NCBI RefSeq assembly: GCF_003111685.1
Contig: NZ_CP022189.1
Coordinates: 1,008,001 to 1,072,000 of the forward strand
Direction of reading: 5' to 3'
Source of the DNA: Alloyangia pacifica
GTDB taxonomy: Bacteria > Pseudomonadota > Alphaproteobacteria > Rhodobacterales > Rhodobacteraceae
DNA: 64,000 bases
Within the stretch, counting starts at the first letter, position 1; every line of letters starts with the position of its first letter. The notes below the pieces were generated by a model that searched no databases, had not been told where the DNA came from, and worked only from the letters and a program-made list of their open reading frames with translations. This document shows, in pieces, positions 45,179-53,683 of this stretch. Made by a program: the position numbers and the translations under genes.

Positions 45179-48100
45179 TCAGCCGAGCTCTGCGAGCCGT
45201 GCCAGCGCGTCGCGGAGCTTTGCCTCTTCCTCCTCGCGCGCGGCGAGGTTGTCGCGGGTCTCCTGCACCACCTCTTCCGGCGCGCTCTCGGCGAACTTGG
45301 GGTTCTTCAGCCGGCCGCGCAGGCCGCCGAGTTCCTTGGCGAGCTTCTGCAGCGCCTTCTCGAGCCGGGCCTTTTCCTCCTCGACATCGATGATCCCCGC
45401 CAGCGGCAAACCAAAGGTGCCGCCGCTCAGTGCCAGGGCCGCGGTGCCCTTGGGCATCTCCTCGACCTCGGTCAGGTCCTCGATCCGCGCGTAGCGCTTC
45501 ACGAAGGCCTCGTTGGTGGCATAGGCGGCGCGGGCCTCCGGCGTCAGCCCCTTGACCACGCAGGGCACGTAGGCGCCGGCGGGCACGTGCATCTGCGCGC
45601 GCGCCGAACGGATCGCCTCGATCATGCGGATCACCCAGTTGAGCTCGGCGTCGGCCTGCGCGTCGACCATCTCGGCCGCGGTGTACTCCGGCCAGTCGGC
45701 GTGGATCAGCATCTTCGGCCGCGCGCGCTGCGCCCAGAGCTCTTCGGTGACGAAGGGCATGATCGGGTGCAGCAGGATCAGGCACTGGTCGAAGGCCCAG
45801 GCGTAGGTGGCGCGGGTCTCGGCCTTGGCGGCCTCGTCCTCGCCGTGGAACACCGGCTTGGTGAACTCGAGGTACCAGTCGCAGAAGGTGCCCCAGACAA
45901 AGGCGTAGAGTGCCTGAGCCGCGTCGTTGAAGCGGTAGTCGGCCAGCGCCGCGTCCACCGCCTCGCGGGTCTTGGCGACCTCGCCCTTGATCCAGCGGTT
46001 GAGGGGCAGGGTGGTCTCGGGCACCGCATCGCTGTGGGCCAGCTCGAAGACGCCGTTCATCTGCGCGTAGGAGGCGGCGTTCCACAGCTTGGTGCCGAAG
46101 TTGCGGTAGCCGGCGATGCGCTGCATGTCGAGCTTCAGCACCCCACCGAGCGAGGCCATCGCGGCATTGGTGAAGCGCAGCGCGTCGGCACCGTACTCGT
46201 CGATGATCTCCAGCGGGTCGACGACATTGCCGAGCGATTTGGACATCTTCTTGCCCTTGGCGTCGCGCACGAGGCCATGCAGGTAGACGTCCTTGAAGGG
46301 GATCTCGTCCACCACGGCGAGCTGCATCATCATCATCCGGGCGACCCAGAAGAAGAGGATGTCCTGCCCGGTGACCAGAACGTCGGTCGGGAAGTACTTC
46401 TTCAGCTCCGGCGTCTGTTCGGGCCAGCCGAGCGTGCCGATCGGCCAGAGACCCGACGAGAACCAGGTGTCCAGAACGTCGGGATCGCGGAACACCGGGA
46501 TCGCCTGCGGCCGGCGGCGCTGGTCGACGCCGGTGTAATCCATGCCCTGCGACAGCAAGTCGGCAAGGTGATCCTCGGCGGCGGCGGCATCCTCGACGAT
46601 CAGGAACTCGGCATCCTCGCCAAAGACCGCCTTCATCTTCTCGATCGCCTCATCTTCCGAGGCGGCGCAGAACGAGCGCCATTCGTCGCCCATGCCCGGG
46701 GTGTGCCAGACCGGGATCTGGTGGCCCCACCACAGCTGGCGCGAGATGCACCAGGGCTCGATGTTCTCGAGCCAGTGGTAATAGGTCTTCTCGCCGCTCT
46801 CGGGCATGATCCGCACGCGGCCCTCGCGCACGGCGTCGAGCGCCGGGCCGACGATTTGCGCGGTGTCGACGAACCACTGGTCGGTGAGCATCGGCTCGAT
46901 CACCACCTTCGAGCGGTCGCCGAAGGGTTGCATGATCGGCTTGGACTCGACCAGCGGCACCCATTGTGCGGGCTCGTCCAGCGCCTCGCCGCCTTCCTCG
47001 GGCGCGACCGGAGCCTTGCCCGCGGCCTTTCCGAGGCGCGGGTCGGTCGCTTCGGTCATCACCGCGAGACCCTCGGCGGTGATCTCGGCGATCACCGCTT
47101 CGCGCGCCGCGAAACGGTCGAGGCCGCGCAGGTGGTCGGGAACGAGGTTCAGCTTGTCCGCCTCGTGCTCGTCGAGGTCCAGCTCGCCGCGGGCGACCTG
47201 CTGGGCGATCTCGGCGGCCTCGGCGTAAGGGTGTCCGTCCTCGCGCATGGCCCCGCGGGTGTCCATCAGCCGGTAGCAGGGGATGCCGCCGCGCTTGGCC
47301 ACGCCGTAGTCGTTGAAGTCATGCGCGCCGGTGATCTTCACCGCGCCCGAGCCGAAGGTGGGATCGGGGTATTCGTCCACGATGATCGGGATCAGGCGGC
47401 GGTGCTCTTTCGGACCCACCGGGATTTCGCAGAGCTTGCCGACGATGGGCGCATAGCGCTCATCCGAGGGGTGCACCGCGACCGCGCCGTCGCCGAGCAT
47501 GGTCTCGGGGCGGGTGGTGGCGATGGAGATGTAGTCCCGCTCCTCGGAGAAGAGCACGTTGCCGTCCTCGTCCTTCTCGACGTAGGTGTAGGTCTCGCCG
47601 CCCGCGAGCGGGTACTTGAAGTGCCACATGTGGCCCGGCACCTCGATGTTCTCGACCTCGAGGTCGGAGATCGCGGTCTCGAAATGCGGGTCCCAGTTCA
47701 CCAGACGCTTGCCGCGGTAGATCAGGCCCTTGTCGTACATGTCGACGAAGACCTTTATCACCGCGTCGTGGAAGTTCCCTTCCTCGCCCGCCGGCGCGCC
47801 CTCGGCCCCCGACATGGTGAAGGCGTTGCGCGACCAGTCGCAGGAGGCGCCGAGGCGCTTGAGCTGGTTGATGATCGTGCCGCCGGACTGCTGCTTCCAC
47901 TCCCAGACCTTCTCGAGGAAGGCCTCGCGGCCCATCTCGCGGCGGGTGGCGTTGTTCTTGTCCTTGGCCAGTTCGCGCTCGACGACCATCTGCGTGGCGA
48001 TGCCCGCGTGGTCCTGCCCGGGCTGCCAGAGCGTGTCGAAGCCGCGCATCCGGTGCCAGCGCACGAGGATGTCCTGCAGCGTGTTGTTGAACGCGTGGCC

Positions 48101-48259
48101 CATGTGCAGCGAGCCGGTCACGTTCGGGGGCGGGATCATGATGCAGAAGCTTTCATCGCGCGAGGCGTTGGCCCCGGCCTTGAAGGCTCCGCTGTCTTCC
48201 CACGCCTTGTAGATGCGCGCCTCGGCCTCGGCCGCGTTGAAGGTCTTTTCCATCGCCAT
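45179..48259 (-). CDS. valS: Valyl-tRNA synthetase
   Basis: 1026 residues from the ATG at 48259 (a second ATG two codons on is also possible); the longer open frame upstream is not family-like. Class I motifs: HMGH (52-55, the HIGH motif) and KMSKS (671-675). An editing domain lies between about residues 190 and 480, including '[21 protein letters not shown]', and a C-terminal coiled coil ('[19 protein letters not shown]') ends the protein. It charges tRNA-Val. Its start lies 147 bases downstream of the last hairpin of the CCUCCUCCC RNA array on the same strand. Confidence 0.97.
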   Translation of the reverse strand: MAMEKTFNAAEAEARIYKAWEDSGAFKAGANASRDESFCIMIPPPNVTGSLHMGHAFNNTLQDILVRWHRMRGFDTLWQPGQDHAGIATQMVVERELAKDKNNATRREMGREAFLEKVWEWKQQSGGTIINQLKRLGASCDWSRNAFTMSGAEGAPAGEEGNFHDAVIKVFVDMYDKGLIYRGKRLVNWDPHFETAISDLEVENIEVPGHMWHFKYPLAGGETYTYVEKDEDGNVLFSEERDYISIATTRPETMLGDGAVAVHPSDERYAPIVGKLCEIPVGPKEHRRLIPIIVDEYPDPTFGSGAVKITGAHDFNDYGVAKRGGIPCYRLMDTRGAMREDGHPYAEAAEIAQQVARGELDLDEHEADKLNLVPDHLRGLDRFAAREAVIAEITAEGLAVMTEATDPRLGKAAGKAPVAPEEGGEALDEPAQWVPLVESKPIMQPFGDRSKVVIEPMLTDQWFVDTAQIVGPALDAVREGRVRIMPESGEKTYYHWLENIEPWCISRQLWWGHQIPVWHTPGMGDEWRSFCAASEDEAIEKMKAVFGEDAEFLIVEDAAAAEDHLADLLSQGMDYTGVDQRRRPQAIPVFRDPDVLDTWFSSGLWPIGTLGWPEQTPELKKYFPTDVLVTGQDILFFWVARMMMMQLAVVDEIPFKDVYLHGLVRDAKGKKMSKSLGNVVDPLEIIDEYGADALRFTNAAMASLGGVLKLDMQRIAGYRNFGTKLWNAASYAQMNGVFELAHSDAVPETTLPLNRWIKGEVAKTREAVDAALADYRFNDAAQALYAFVWGTFCDWYLEFTKPVFHGEDEAAKAETRATYAWAFDQCLILLHPIMPFVTEELWAQRARPKMLIHADWPEYTAAEMVDAQADAELNWVIRMIEAIRSARAQMHVPAGAYVPCVVKGLTPEARAAYATNEAFVKRYARIEDLTEVEEMPKGTAALALSGGTFGLPLAGIIDVEEEKARLEKALQKLAKELGGLRGRLKNPKFAESAPEEVVQETRDNLAAREEEEAKLRDALARLAELG

Positions 48260-48405
48260 GGCTGCGTTCCCATGCCTGCTTTGTGCTGTTGTCCGAACCC
48301 TCCTACCGAAAGGCTCGGCAAAGGGAAAGCGCCGCTTGCGCCCGGAGGGGCGTGGCGGGGCGCGCTTTTCGGCGCGGGGCAACTTGGCGGGAGTGGGAAA
48401 CGGAA

Positions 48406-48485
48406 AACGGCGGTGCCAGGGAGGAGGAGAGGCACCGCCGTTCCGTGTCACGAAAGCCCGAGGAGGAGGAGAAGAGGGGCTTCCG
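48406..48485 (-). ncRNA. CcsR-like RNA unit 6 (last; second hairpin terminator-like)
   Basis: First hairpin is a variant: stem 48454-48459 with 48477-48482 (extended past a mismatch to 48451/48485) and a longer loop reading CTCCTCCTCCTC instead of CCTCCTCCC. Second hairpin: perfect 12-bp stem 48406-48417 with 48431-48442, exact loop at 48418-48430, followed on the minus strand by a run of T (TTTT over the stem end), so it may also end the transcript before valS. Confidence 0.78.
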
Positions 48486-48520
48486 ATCCGGGCGGGCCCG
48501 AGACAGGCCCTATGTAGGGT

Positions 48521-48587
48521 GCGGCGATCTCAGGGAGGAGGAGAGAGATCGCCGCTGCATCGACGCCCCAGGGAGGAGGAGAGGGGC
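48521..48587 (-). ncRNA. CcsR-like RNA unit 5
   Basis: First hairpin: stem 48565-48569 with 48583-48587, loop 48570-48582. Second: 11-bp stem 48521-48531 with 48545-48555, loop 48532-48544. The stem has the same A-T pair as unit 2 and the spacer after it (48588-48633 on the plus strand) is a diverged copy of those near units 3 and 4. Confidence 0.82.
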
Positions 48588-48633
48588 TCCGAAGCTTCTG
48601 GAGCGGCCTTTGTCAGGCGCCCCGTTATCTGGT

Positions 48634-48700
48634 GCGGCGGTCTCAGGGAGGAGGAGAGAGACCGCCGCTGCATCGACGCCCCAGGGAGGAGGAGAGGGGC
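48634..48700 (-). ncRNA. CcsR-like RNA unit 4
   Basis: First hairpin: stem 48678-48682 with 48696-48700, loop 48683-48695. Second: 11-bp stem 48634-48644 with 48658-48668, loop 48645-48657. Its sequence is nearly the same as unit 3, pointing to recent tandem duplication. Confidence 0.82.
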
Positions 48701-48746
48701 TCCGAAGTTCTGGGGCGACCTTTGGCAGGAAGCCCCGGTATCTGGT

Positions 48747-48813
48747 GCGGCGGTCTCAGGGAGGAGGAGAGAGACCGCCGCTGCATCGACGCCCCAGGGA
48801 GGAGGAGAGGGGC
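48747..48813 (-). ncRNA. CcsR-like RNA unit 3
   Basis: First hairpin: stem 48791-48795 with 48809-48813, loop 48796-48808. Second: 11-bp stem GCGGCGGTCTC (48747-48757) with 48771-48781, loop 48758-48770. The stem differs from unit 2 by a compensated A-T to G-C pair. Together with its spacer it is nearly identical to unit 4. Confidence 0.82.
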
Positions 48814-48859
48814 TCCGAAGTTCTGGGGCGACCTTTGGCAGGAAGCCCCGGTATCTGGT

Positions 48860-48926
48860 GCGGCGATCTCAGGGAGGAGGAGAGAGATCGCCGCTGTATC
48901 GATGCCCCAGGGAGGAGGAGAGGGGC
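48860..48926 (-). ncRNA. CcsR-like RNA unit 2
   Basis: First hairpin: 5-bp stem GCCCC (48904-48908) with 48922-48926, loop 48909-48921. Second: 11-bp stem GCGGCGATCTC (48860-48870) with 48884-48894, loop 48871-48883. It is the first of four units repeated with a 113-bp period. Confidence 0.82.
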
Positions 48927-48961
48927 TGTCGATGTCTAGGCCTTGCGGCCCTTGTTCGTGT

Positions 48962-49033
48962 GGCGGTGACCTCAGGGAGGAGGAGAGAGGTCACCGCCGT
49001 AACGAACCGGCTCAGGGAGGAGGAGAGAGCCGG
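48962..49033 (-). ncRNA. CcsR-like RNA unit 1 (nearest the DUF1127 gene)
   Basis: First hairpin: 7-bp stem CCGGCTC (49007-49013) with 49027-49033, loop 49014-49026. Second hairpin: 12-bp stem 48962-48973 with 48987-48998, loop 48974-48986. Both loops carry the exact 13-base motif. It begins 15 bases after the DUF1127 stop codon. Confidence 0.82.
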
Positions 49034-49048
49034 GACGTGTTCGAATTC

Positions 49049-49252
49049 TTATGCCTCGTAGGCGGCCTGGTAGGCGATCCGGCGGATCATCGAGCGGTGC
49101 AGCCCAAGATCGCCCAGTTCGCGGTTGCTCAGCGCGGACAGCTCGCTGAAGGTCTGCTTGTACAGGCGGCGACGAGCGAGGGCAGTGCGGAAGCGCTCGA
49201 CGAGTCCTTCGGAGCGGCCTGCGATGCGGGTGGTGTCGGTTGCGTATGCCAT
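49049..49252 (-). CDS. ccaF1: DUF1127 protein, CcaF1-like
   Basis: 67 residues from the ATG at 49252; the open frame runs 27 codons further but without family likeness. The C-terminal half 'FSELSALSNRELGDLGLHRSMIRRIAYQAAYEA' (about residues 35-67) is the Arg-rich DUF1127 domain. In Rhodobacter sphaeroides the matching protein CcaF1 binds RNA and affects maturation of the CcsR RNAs encoded behind it. Here six such units follow on the same strand, 15 bases after the stop, so co-transcription is expected. No strong ribosome site is visible. Confidence 0.88.
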   Translation of the reverse strand: MAYATDTTRIAGRSEGLVERFRTALARRRLYKQTFSELSALSNRELGDLGLHRSMIRRIAYQAAYEA

Positions 49253-49304
49253 TTGCGTCTGTACCCGTGTGGCTGGAGGGTTGCGTCTGTCTTTCGTTGA
49301 CCCA

Positions 49305-49333
49305 TAGATGGGCCAGATGCTGCGGTTGCACAA
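49305..49333 (-). promoter_or_regulatory. Candidate promoter of the DUF1127-small RNA operon
   Basis: On the minus strand TTGTGC (49333-49328) and CATCTA (49310-49305, in the context CCCATCTAT) are separated by 17 bases, predicting a start about 45 bases before the ATG. The CCAT-type -10 recalls heat-shock sigma (RpoH) promoters, which drive this operon in Rhodobacter. It is a visual match only. Confidence 0.45.
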
Positions 49334-49499
49334 TCCCGGGAGGGTTCAATGCCGCTATGCGCGAAATGCATGGGAAAAAGCGCTTTGGATTGCGCAAACA
49401 TGCGGGCTCGCGCACAAGATTTGGGCGGACCATGTCTGCGGTTTGCGCCTGGCGCAAGGTGACGCAAGGGTGGCATGCGCCCGAGGAAAGGAAGTGACC

Positions 49500-50564
49500 A
49501 TGACCCAATTGTCCGACGCCATCACCGAGCTGCTTGGCAGCTTCGATCTGCCCGGCGGGGGGACTCTGATCTCGCGTGACATGATTCGAGCGATGCGCGT
49601 CGAGTCCGGGCAGGTGGCCTTCGTGATCGAGGCGCCGAGCCCCGAGATCGCCCGCCAGATGGAGGGCTTCCGCGCCATGCTCGAGGCGCGCATCGCCGAA
49701 CTGCCCGGGGTGGAGACTGCCTCGGTCGTGCTCTCTGCGCCGACCCAGGCCCCCAAGGCGCCCTCGCTGAAACTCGGCGGCCACGCCAAGCCGCAGCAGG
49801 GTCGCATGATCCCGCCCGGGGTGAAGAAGCTTATCGCCATCGGCTCGGGCAAGGGCGGGGTCGGCAAATCGACGGTTTCCTCCAACCTCGCGGTGGCGCT
49901 GGCGCGCGCGGGCAAGACGGTCGGTCTGCTGGATGCCGACATCCATGGCCCGTCGCAGCCCCGGATGTTCGGCGTCTCGAAGCGCCCGGCCTCGCCCGAC
50001 GGCAAGACGATCATCCCGCTCGAGGCGCATGGCGTTACCCTCATGTCCATCGGCTTCATGCTGCCCGAGGACAAGGCGGTGGTCTGGCGCGGCCCGATGC
50101 TGATGGGGGCGCTGCAGCAGATGCTGATGCAGGTAGAGTGGGGCGAGCTCGACGTGCTGCTCATCGACCTGCCGCCGGGGACCGGTGACGTGCAGCTCTC
50201 GCTGGGTCAGAAGTCCGAGCTCGACGGCGCCATCGTCGTCTCCACGCCACAGGACGTGGCGCTGATCGATGCCAAGAAGGCGCTCGACGCCTTTGCGACG
50301 CTGAACGTGCCGGTGCTGGGGATGATCGAGAACATGTCTGCCTTCGTCTGCCCGGGCTGCGGCCTCGAGAGCCATATCTTCGGACATGGCGGCGTCGCGG
50401 CCGAGGCGGCGCGGTTGAACCTGCCGGTTCTGGCGCAGCTGCCGATCGACCTCGACACCCGCCTCGCGGGGGACGGCGGCGCGCCCGTGGCGCTTGGTGA
50501 CGGCGTTATGGCGCAGGCCTACGCCAAGCTGGCGCAGGAGTTGATCGCCAAGGGCGCGGTCTGA
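49500..50564 (+). CDS. Mrp/ApbC family iron-sulfur carrier ATPase
   Basis: 354 residues from the ATG at 49500, preceded by GAGGAAAGGAAG. Residues about 1-80 form the DUF59/MIP18-like domain; the deviant Walker A motif GKGGVGKST is at 117-125, 'LDADIHGPSQP' near residue 144, 'DVLLIDLPPGTGDVQLS' near residue 218, and the CPGC pair (Cys284, Cys287) that binds a bridging iron-sulfur cluster. It delivers clusters to target proteins. It is divergent from the DUF1127 operon. Confidence 0.93.
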   Translation: MTQLSDAITELLGSFDLPGGGTLISRDMIRAMRVESGQVAFVIEAPSPEIARQMEGFRAMLEARIAELPGVETASVVLSAPTQAPKAPSLKLGGHAKPQQGRMIPPGVKKLIAIGSGKGGVGKSTVSSNLAVALARAGKTVGLLDADIHGPSQPRMFGVSKRPASPDGKTIIPLEAHGVTLMSIGFMLPEDKAVVWRGPMLMGALQQMLMQVEWGELDVLLIDLPPGTGDVQLSLGQKSELDGAIVVSTPQDVALIDAKKALDAFATLNVPVLGMIENMSAFVCPGCGLESHIFGHGGVAAEAARLNLPVLAQLPIDLDTRLAGDGGAPVALGDGVMAQAYAKLAQELIAKGAV

Positions 50565-50607
50565 CCCTGCAACCCGTCACCCGCGGGTCTTTCAGGAAGG
50601 CATTTCC

Positions 50608-50643
50608 AGCGGGAGGCGCGGCGAGAGCAGCGCCTCCCGCTTT
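50608..50643. terminator. Terminator between the Mrp gene and holB
   Basis: Perfect 12-bp stem AGCGGGAGGCGC (50608-50619) with 50630-50641 and a 10-base loop, followed by TTTC. It lies between two convergent genes and can serve the plus-strand Mrp gene; on the other strand the run is weak. Confidence 0.8.
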
Positions 50644-50696
50644 CGTGGCAGCCTGGCGCTTGCCACGCGGGGCCACTTGGCCCCCGACCGCAGAGC

Positions 50697-51815
50697 TTAG
50701 TCCACCTTGCGCAGCTGCAGCAAAAGATCGAGCACCAGCGCCGCGGGATCGACGTTCACCGCCCGCGCGTGGCGGGCGCGCTCGCCGGCGTCCTGTGCGA
50801 GCTGCGCCCAGGCCCGTCCGGCGGCGGGGTGGGGGGCGAGGCGCTTCAACACCTCTGCCTCCTGCGGGGCGGCCTCGGCGCGCGGCGCCATGCCGGTGAC
50901 CCCGGCACGAGCAAGGCGGGCCATCAGCCGGTCCGCCAGCGTCAGCATCAAGTCGAGCCGCGCTTCCTGGCCGCGTCCGGCGGTGCTTTCGCCAAGCGCG
51001 ATGGCGCGCGGCCGGTCGAGCCGGGGCAGGGTGTCCGCCAGCGACACGAGATCGGCATAGAGCTTCAGCCCGCCGAGATTGAGCAGCCGCAGCGCCTCGC
51101 CGACCGAGCCGGCGGAGAGCTCCGCCAGCGCAGCGGCTTCCTGCGGCGCCACCTGCGCCCCGGCCTGGTCGAGCGCGCGCGCCATGGCCTCCGGCTGCAG
51201 CGGCGAGAGCCGCAGCTCGCGGCAGCGCGAGCGGATCGTCGGCAGGAGGCGCGAGGGCTGGTGGCTGACCATCAGCAGCACGGTATTGGCGGGCGGCTCC
51301 TCGAGCAGCTTGAGGATGGCGTTGGCCGCGTTGGGGTTCATCTCGTCGGCACTGTCGATGATCACCACGCGGCGCCCGCCGTCGGCCGACGACAGCGAGA
51401 AGAACCGTTTCAGCGCGCGCACTTCTTCGACGGTGATGACGCTGCGCAGCTTCTTGGTCTTCGGATCCCAGCCCCGGCGCAGCAGGTGCAGCCGCGGCTC
51501 GGAAAGCGCGTGCACGCGGTGTGCCACCGGGTGCTCGGGGTCGATGCGCAGATCGCTGGGCGGGGGCGGCGCGCCGAAGAGCCCACCGTCGTCCTCGGGC
51601 GTGGCCAGCAGGAAGCGCGCGATGGTCCAGGCCAGCGTCGCCTTGCCGAGCCCGCGCGGCCCGGTGATCAGCCAGCCGTGATGCAGCCGGCCCGAGGTGA
51701 AGGCGGTGAGGAAATCTTCCTGCGCCCGGTCCTGGCCATAAATCGTGAAGGTCTCGCGCGGATGCGGGGCGCCTTCGATCCTATCGGCCTCGGGGATTTC
51801 CTCTTCGGCACTCAT
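50697..51815 (-). CDS. holB: DNA polymerase III subunit delta'
   Basis: 372 residues from the ATG at 51815, which overlaps the tmk stop by four bases; an ATG three codons upstream is also open. Clamp-loader features: 'GRLHHGWLITGPRGLGKATLAWTIARFLL' type region with a Walker A-like motif near residue 50, 'VVIIDSADEMNPNAANAILKLLEEPP' type region near residue 150 and 'TIRSRCRELRL' (sensor/SRC motif) near residue 195. It is part of the clamp loader. The tmk-holB pairing is common. Confidence 0.93.
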   Translation of the reverse strand: MSAEEEIPEADRIEGAPHPRETFTIYGQDRAQEDFLTAFTSGRLHHGWLITGPRGLGKATLAWTIARFLLATPEDDGGLFGAPPPPSDLRIDPEHPVAHRVHALSEPRLHLLRRGWDPKTKKLRSVITVEEVRALKRFFSLSSADGGRRVVIIDSADEMNPNAANAILKLLEEPPANTVLLMVSHQPSRLLPTIRSRCRELRLSPLQPEAMARALDQAGAQVAPQEAAALAELSAGSVGEALRLLNLGGLKLYADLVSLADTLPRLDRPRAIALGESTAGRGQEARLDLMLTLADRLMARLARAGVTGMAPRAEAAPQEAEVLKRLAPHPAAGRAWAQLAQDAGERARHARAVNVDPAALVLDLLLQLRKVD

Positions 51816-52462
51816 GCCGGGCACCGCTCATTCAGTCGGGCACGGATGTCGGCGGCCACCTCGTCCTGCGGGCGGTTGCCGTCGATCACGATGAAGCGCT
51901 CGGGGAACTCCCCAGCCAGCGCAAGGTAGCCCGCGCGCATGCGCTCCTGCAGCGCCAGGCCGAAGTCCTCGAAGCGCTCTTCCGCGGTGGCGCGGGCCTT
52001 GGCGCGCGCAAGGCCCGCCTCCGGGTCCATGTCGATGAGGAAGGTGAGGTCAGGCTCGGTGCCGATCATTAGCTCGTGCAGCGCATCGACCTTGTCGCGC
52101 AGATCGCCACGAGAGAGGCCCTGATACATGCGGCTGCTGTCGGCGAAGCGATCGCAGATCACCATCTTCCCCATCTCGAGGGCAGGGCGGATCAGCCGCT
52201 CGAGGTGATCGCGGCGGGCGGCGGTGAAAAGCAGCAGCTCGGTCTCGGCGGACCAGCGGTCGGGATCGCCCTGCAGCACCAGGGCGCGGATCTCCTCCGC
52301 GCCCGGCGAGCCGCCGGGCTCGCGGGTGAGCACCGCCTGCCGCCCCTCGGCCAGCAGATCGACGTGCAGCCGCCGCGCCTGGGTGGACTTGCCAGAGCCG
52401 TCGATGCCTTCGAAGCTGATGAAGAGGCCCTTCGGCTGGGCCCCGCCTTCTGGCTTGGTCAC
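51812..52462 (-). CDS. tmk: Thymidylate kinase
   Basis: 216 residues. P-loop 'FISFEGIDGSGKSTQARRL' (about residues 14-32), 'TREPGGSPGAEEIR' near residue 46 (DR/E-P-G region), 'VICDRFADSSRMYQG' near residue 100 with the DRF-type motif. It phosphorylates dTMP to dTDP. Its start overlaps the carboxypeptidase stop, and its stop overlaps the holB start, so the three genes form a tight operon. Confidence 0.96.
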   Translation of the reverse strand: MTKPEGGAQPKGLFISFEGIDGSGKSTQARRLHVDLLAEGRQAVLTREPGGSPGAEEIRALVLQGDPDRWSAETELLLFTAARRDHLERLIRPALEMGKMVICDRFADSSRMYQGLSRGDLRDKVDALHELMIGTEPDLTFLIDMDPEAGLARAKARATAEERFEDFGLALQERMRAGYLALAGEFPERFIVIDGNRPQDEVAADIRARLNERCPA

Positions 52463-53658
52463 ATGGCCTCCGGCGAGGCGGCGGGGGTCTGCAGGCGGCC
52501 GATCAGGTTGCTGCTGACCACCATCATGCGCTTGACGAACCCGCTGGAGGGGACGTCCTCGGCGGCAAACAGCGGCACACGGTGCTCGGGCAGCCCTTCG
52601 GGGGTGATGATCAGCTCTGCGAGCTGCTGCCCGGCGGTGATCGGCGCCTTGAGCGGGCCGGTATAGACGACCTCGGCGCCAAGCTCGGTGCCCGGGGTCA
52701 CCGGGATCAGCATCTCGATGTCATCGCGTGCCACGAGGCCGACGGTCTCGGTGTTGCCAAGGAAGACCTGTGCGCGGGCCACTTCCTTGCCCTTCTCGAC
52801 GAGCTTGCGCTCGGCGAATTGGCGGAAGGCCCAGTTGACGATGGACTCGCTCTCCTCGGCGCGGGCGCGTTCGCTCTCGAGCCCGGAGATGGCAAAGATC
52901 ACCCGGCGGTCACCCTGCTTGGCCGAGCCGACAAGGCCGTAGCCCGCTTCCGAGGTGTGGCCGGTCTTAAGGCCATCAGCGCCGATGTCGAGGCGTAGCA
53001 GCGGGTTGCGGTTGCGCACGTTCTGCGGCGCGCGACCGTCGAAGGCGAACTGCTTTTCCGAGAAGATCGGGTAGAACTCGGGGAAGTCCTCGATGATGTG
53101 CCGCGCCAGAAGCGTCAGGTCGCGCATCGACATCACGTGGCCCTGCGCCGGCCAGCCCGAAGCGTTGGCGAAGCTGGAGTTGGTCATCCCGAGCTGCTGC
53201 GCGCGGCGGGTCATGAGGTCGGCGAAACCGGCCTCGGTGCCGTTGGGCGAGAGCGCCTCGGCGATCACCGCACAGGCGTCGTTGCCCGAGAGCACGATGA
53301 TGCCGCGCAGCAGGTCCTCGACCTTCACCCGGTCGGTTGTGTCGAGGAACATGGTCGAGCCGCCGTAGGACATCGCGTGCTCGGAGACAGGCAGCTCCTC
53401 GTCGAGCTTGAGCCGGCCGTCGCGGATCGCCTCGAAGGCCATGTAGAGCGTCATCAGCTTGGACATGGAGGCGGGCGGGACGGCCGTGTCGGCATCCTTG
53501 GCCAGCAGCACGGTGCCGGTGGTGTAATCCAGCACAAAGGCGGCACGGGCGCTGGTATCAAAGGCCTGTGCACCGCTGGCAAGCAGCGCTGCGGTGGCCG
53601 CGCCGGCCAGAAGGCGGCGCAGGGGCAGGCTCGAAAGGGGGCTTTTCAGGCGGCGCAT
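52459..53658 (-). CDS. D-alanyl-D-alanine carboxypeptidase (low-molecular-weight PBP)
   Basis: 399 residues from the ATG at 53658; an upstream start would put a polar stretch before the signal. Signal peptide 1-32 (ends AQA), then SMSK (64-67, catalytic Ser64), 'VLSGNDACAVIAE' (SGN motif) and 'GADGLKTGHTSEAGYGLVG' (KTG motif). A PBP5-type C-terminal domain follows and the end is compatible with an amphipathic membrane anchor. It trims the terminal D-Ala of peptidoglycan. It overlaps tmk by four bases. Confidence 0.93.
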   Translation of the reverse strand: MRRLKSPLSSLPLRRLLAGAATAALLASGAQAFDTSARAAFVLDYTTGTVLLAKDADTAVPPASMSKLMTLYMAFEAIRDGRLKLDEELPVSEHAMSYGGSTMFLDTTDRVKVEDLLRGIIVLSGNDACAVIAEALSPNGTEAGFADLMTRRAQQLGMTNSSFANASGWPAQGHVMSMRDLTLLARHIIEDFPEFYPIFSEKQFAFDGRAPQNVRNRNPLLRLDIGADGLKTGHTSEAGYGLVGSAKQGDRRVIFAISGLESERARAEESESIVNWAFRQFAERKLVEKGKEVARAQVFLGNTETVGLVARDDIEMLIPVTPGTELGAEVVYTGPLKAPITAGQQLAELIITPEGLPEHRVPLFAAEDVPSSGFVKRMMVVSSNLIGRLQTPAASPEAM

Positions 53659-53683
53659 GGGCGGATCCTCTCTATGGCTCCGG

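Larger units (their letters stand above)
48406..49033 (-). ncRNA. ccsR: Array of six double-hairpin CcsR-like (cuckoo) small RNAs
   Basis: Twelve hairpins lie in a row downstream of a DUF1127 gene on the same strand. Eleven share one exact 13-base loop, UCUCCUCCUCCCU, and the twelfth has a close variant; stems differ in sequence but stay complementary. In Rhodobacter sphaeroides the genes RSP_6037 (DUF1127, CcaF1) and CcsR1-4 have this layout, and the loop motif CCUCCUCCC is complementary to Shine-Dalgarno sequences. There, the RNAs are processed from a long stress-induced transcript. The match in loop, fold, partner gene and strand makes the identity strong; six units exceed the four I know. 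Confidence 0.88.

Noticed and set aside
45119..48517. A 1132-codon plus-strand frame antisense to valS
   Set aside because: High-GC shadow of the clearly identified valS gene; no protein family features.
48406..49033. The repeat array as a CRISPR
   Set aside because: The shared unit is only a 13-base purine-rich loop flanked by stem arms that pair with each other, spacing is uneven between hairpins, and the spacers are themselves repeated. No cas genes are near.
48213..49300. Repetitive plus-strand protein frames (282, 218 and 222 codons, with GGGERSPL-type repeats) through the array
   Set aside because: They arise because the GGAGGAGGAG loop and regular spacing avoid stops; no ribosome site or family likeness, and the stem covariation supports RNA on the other strand.
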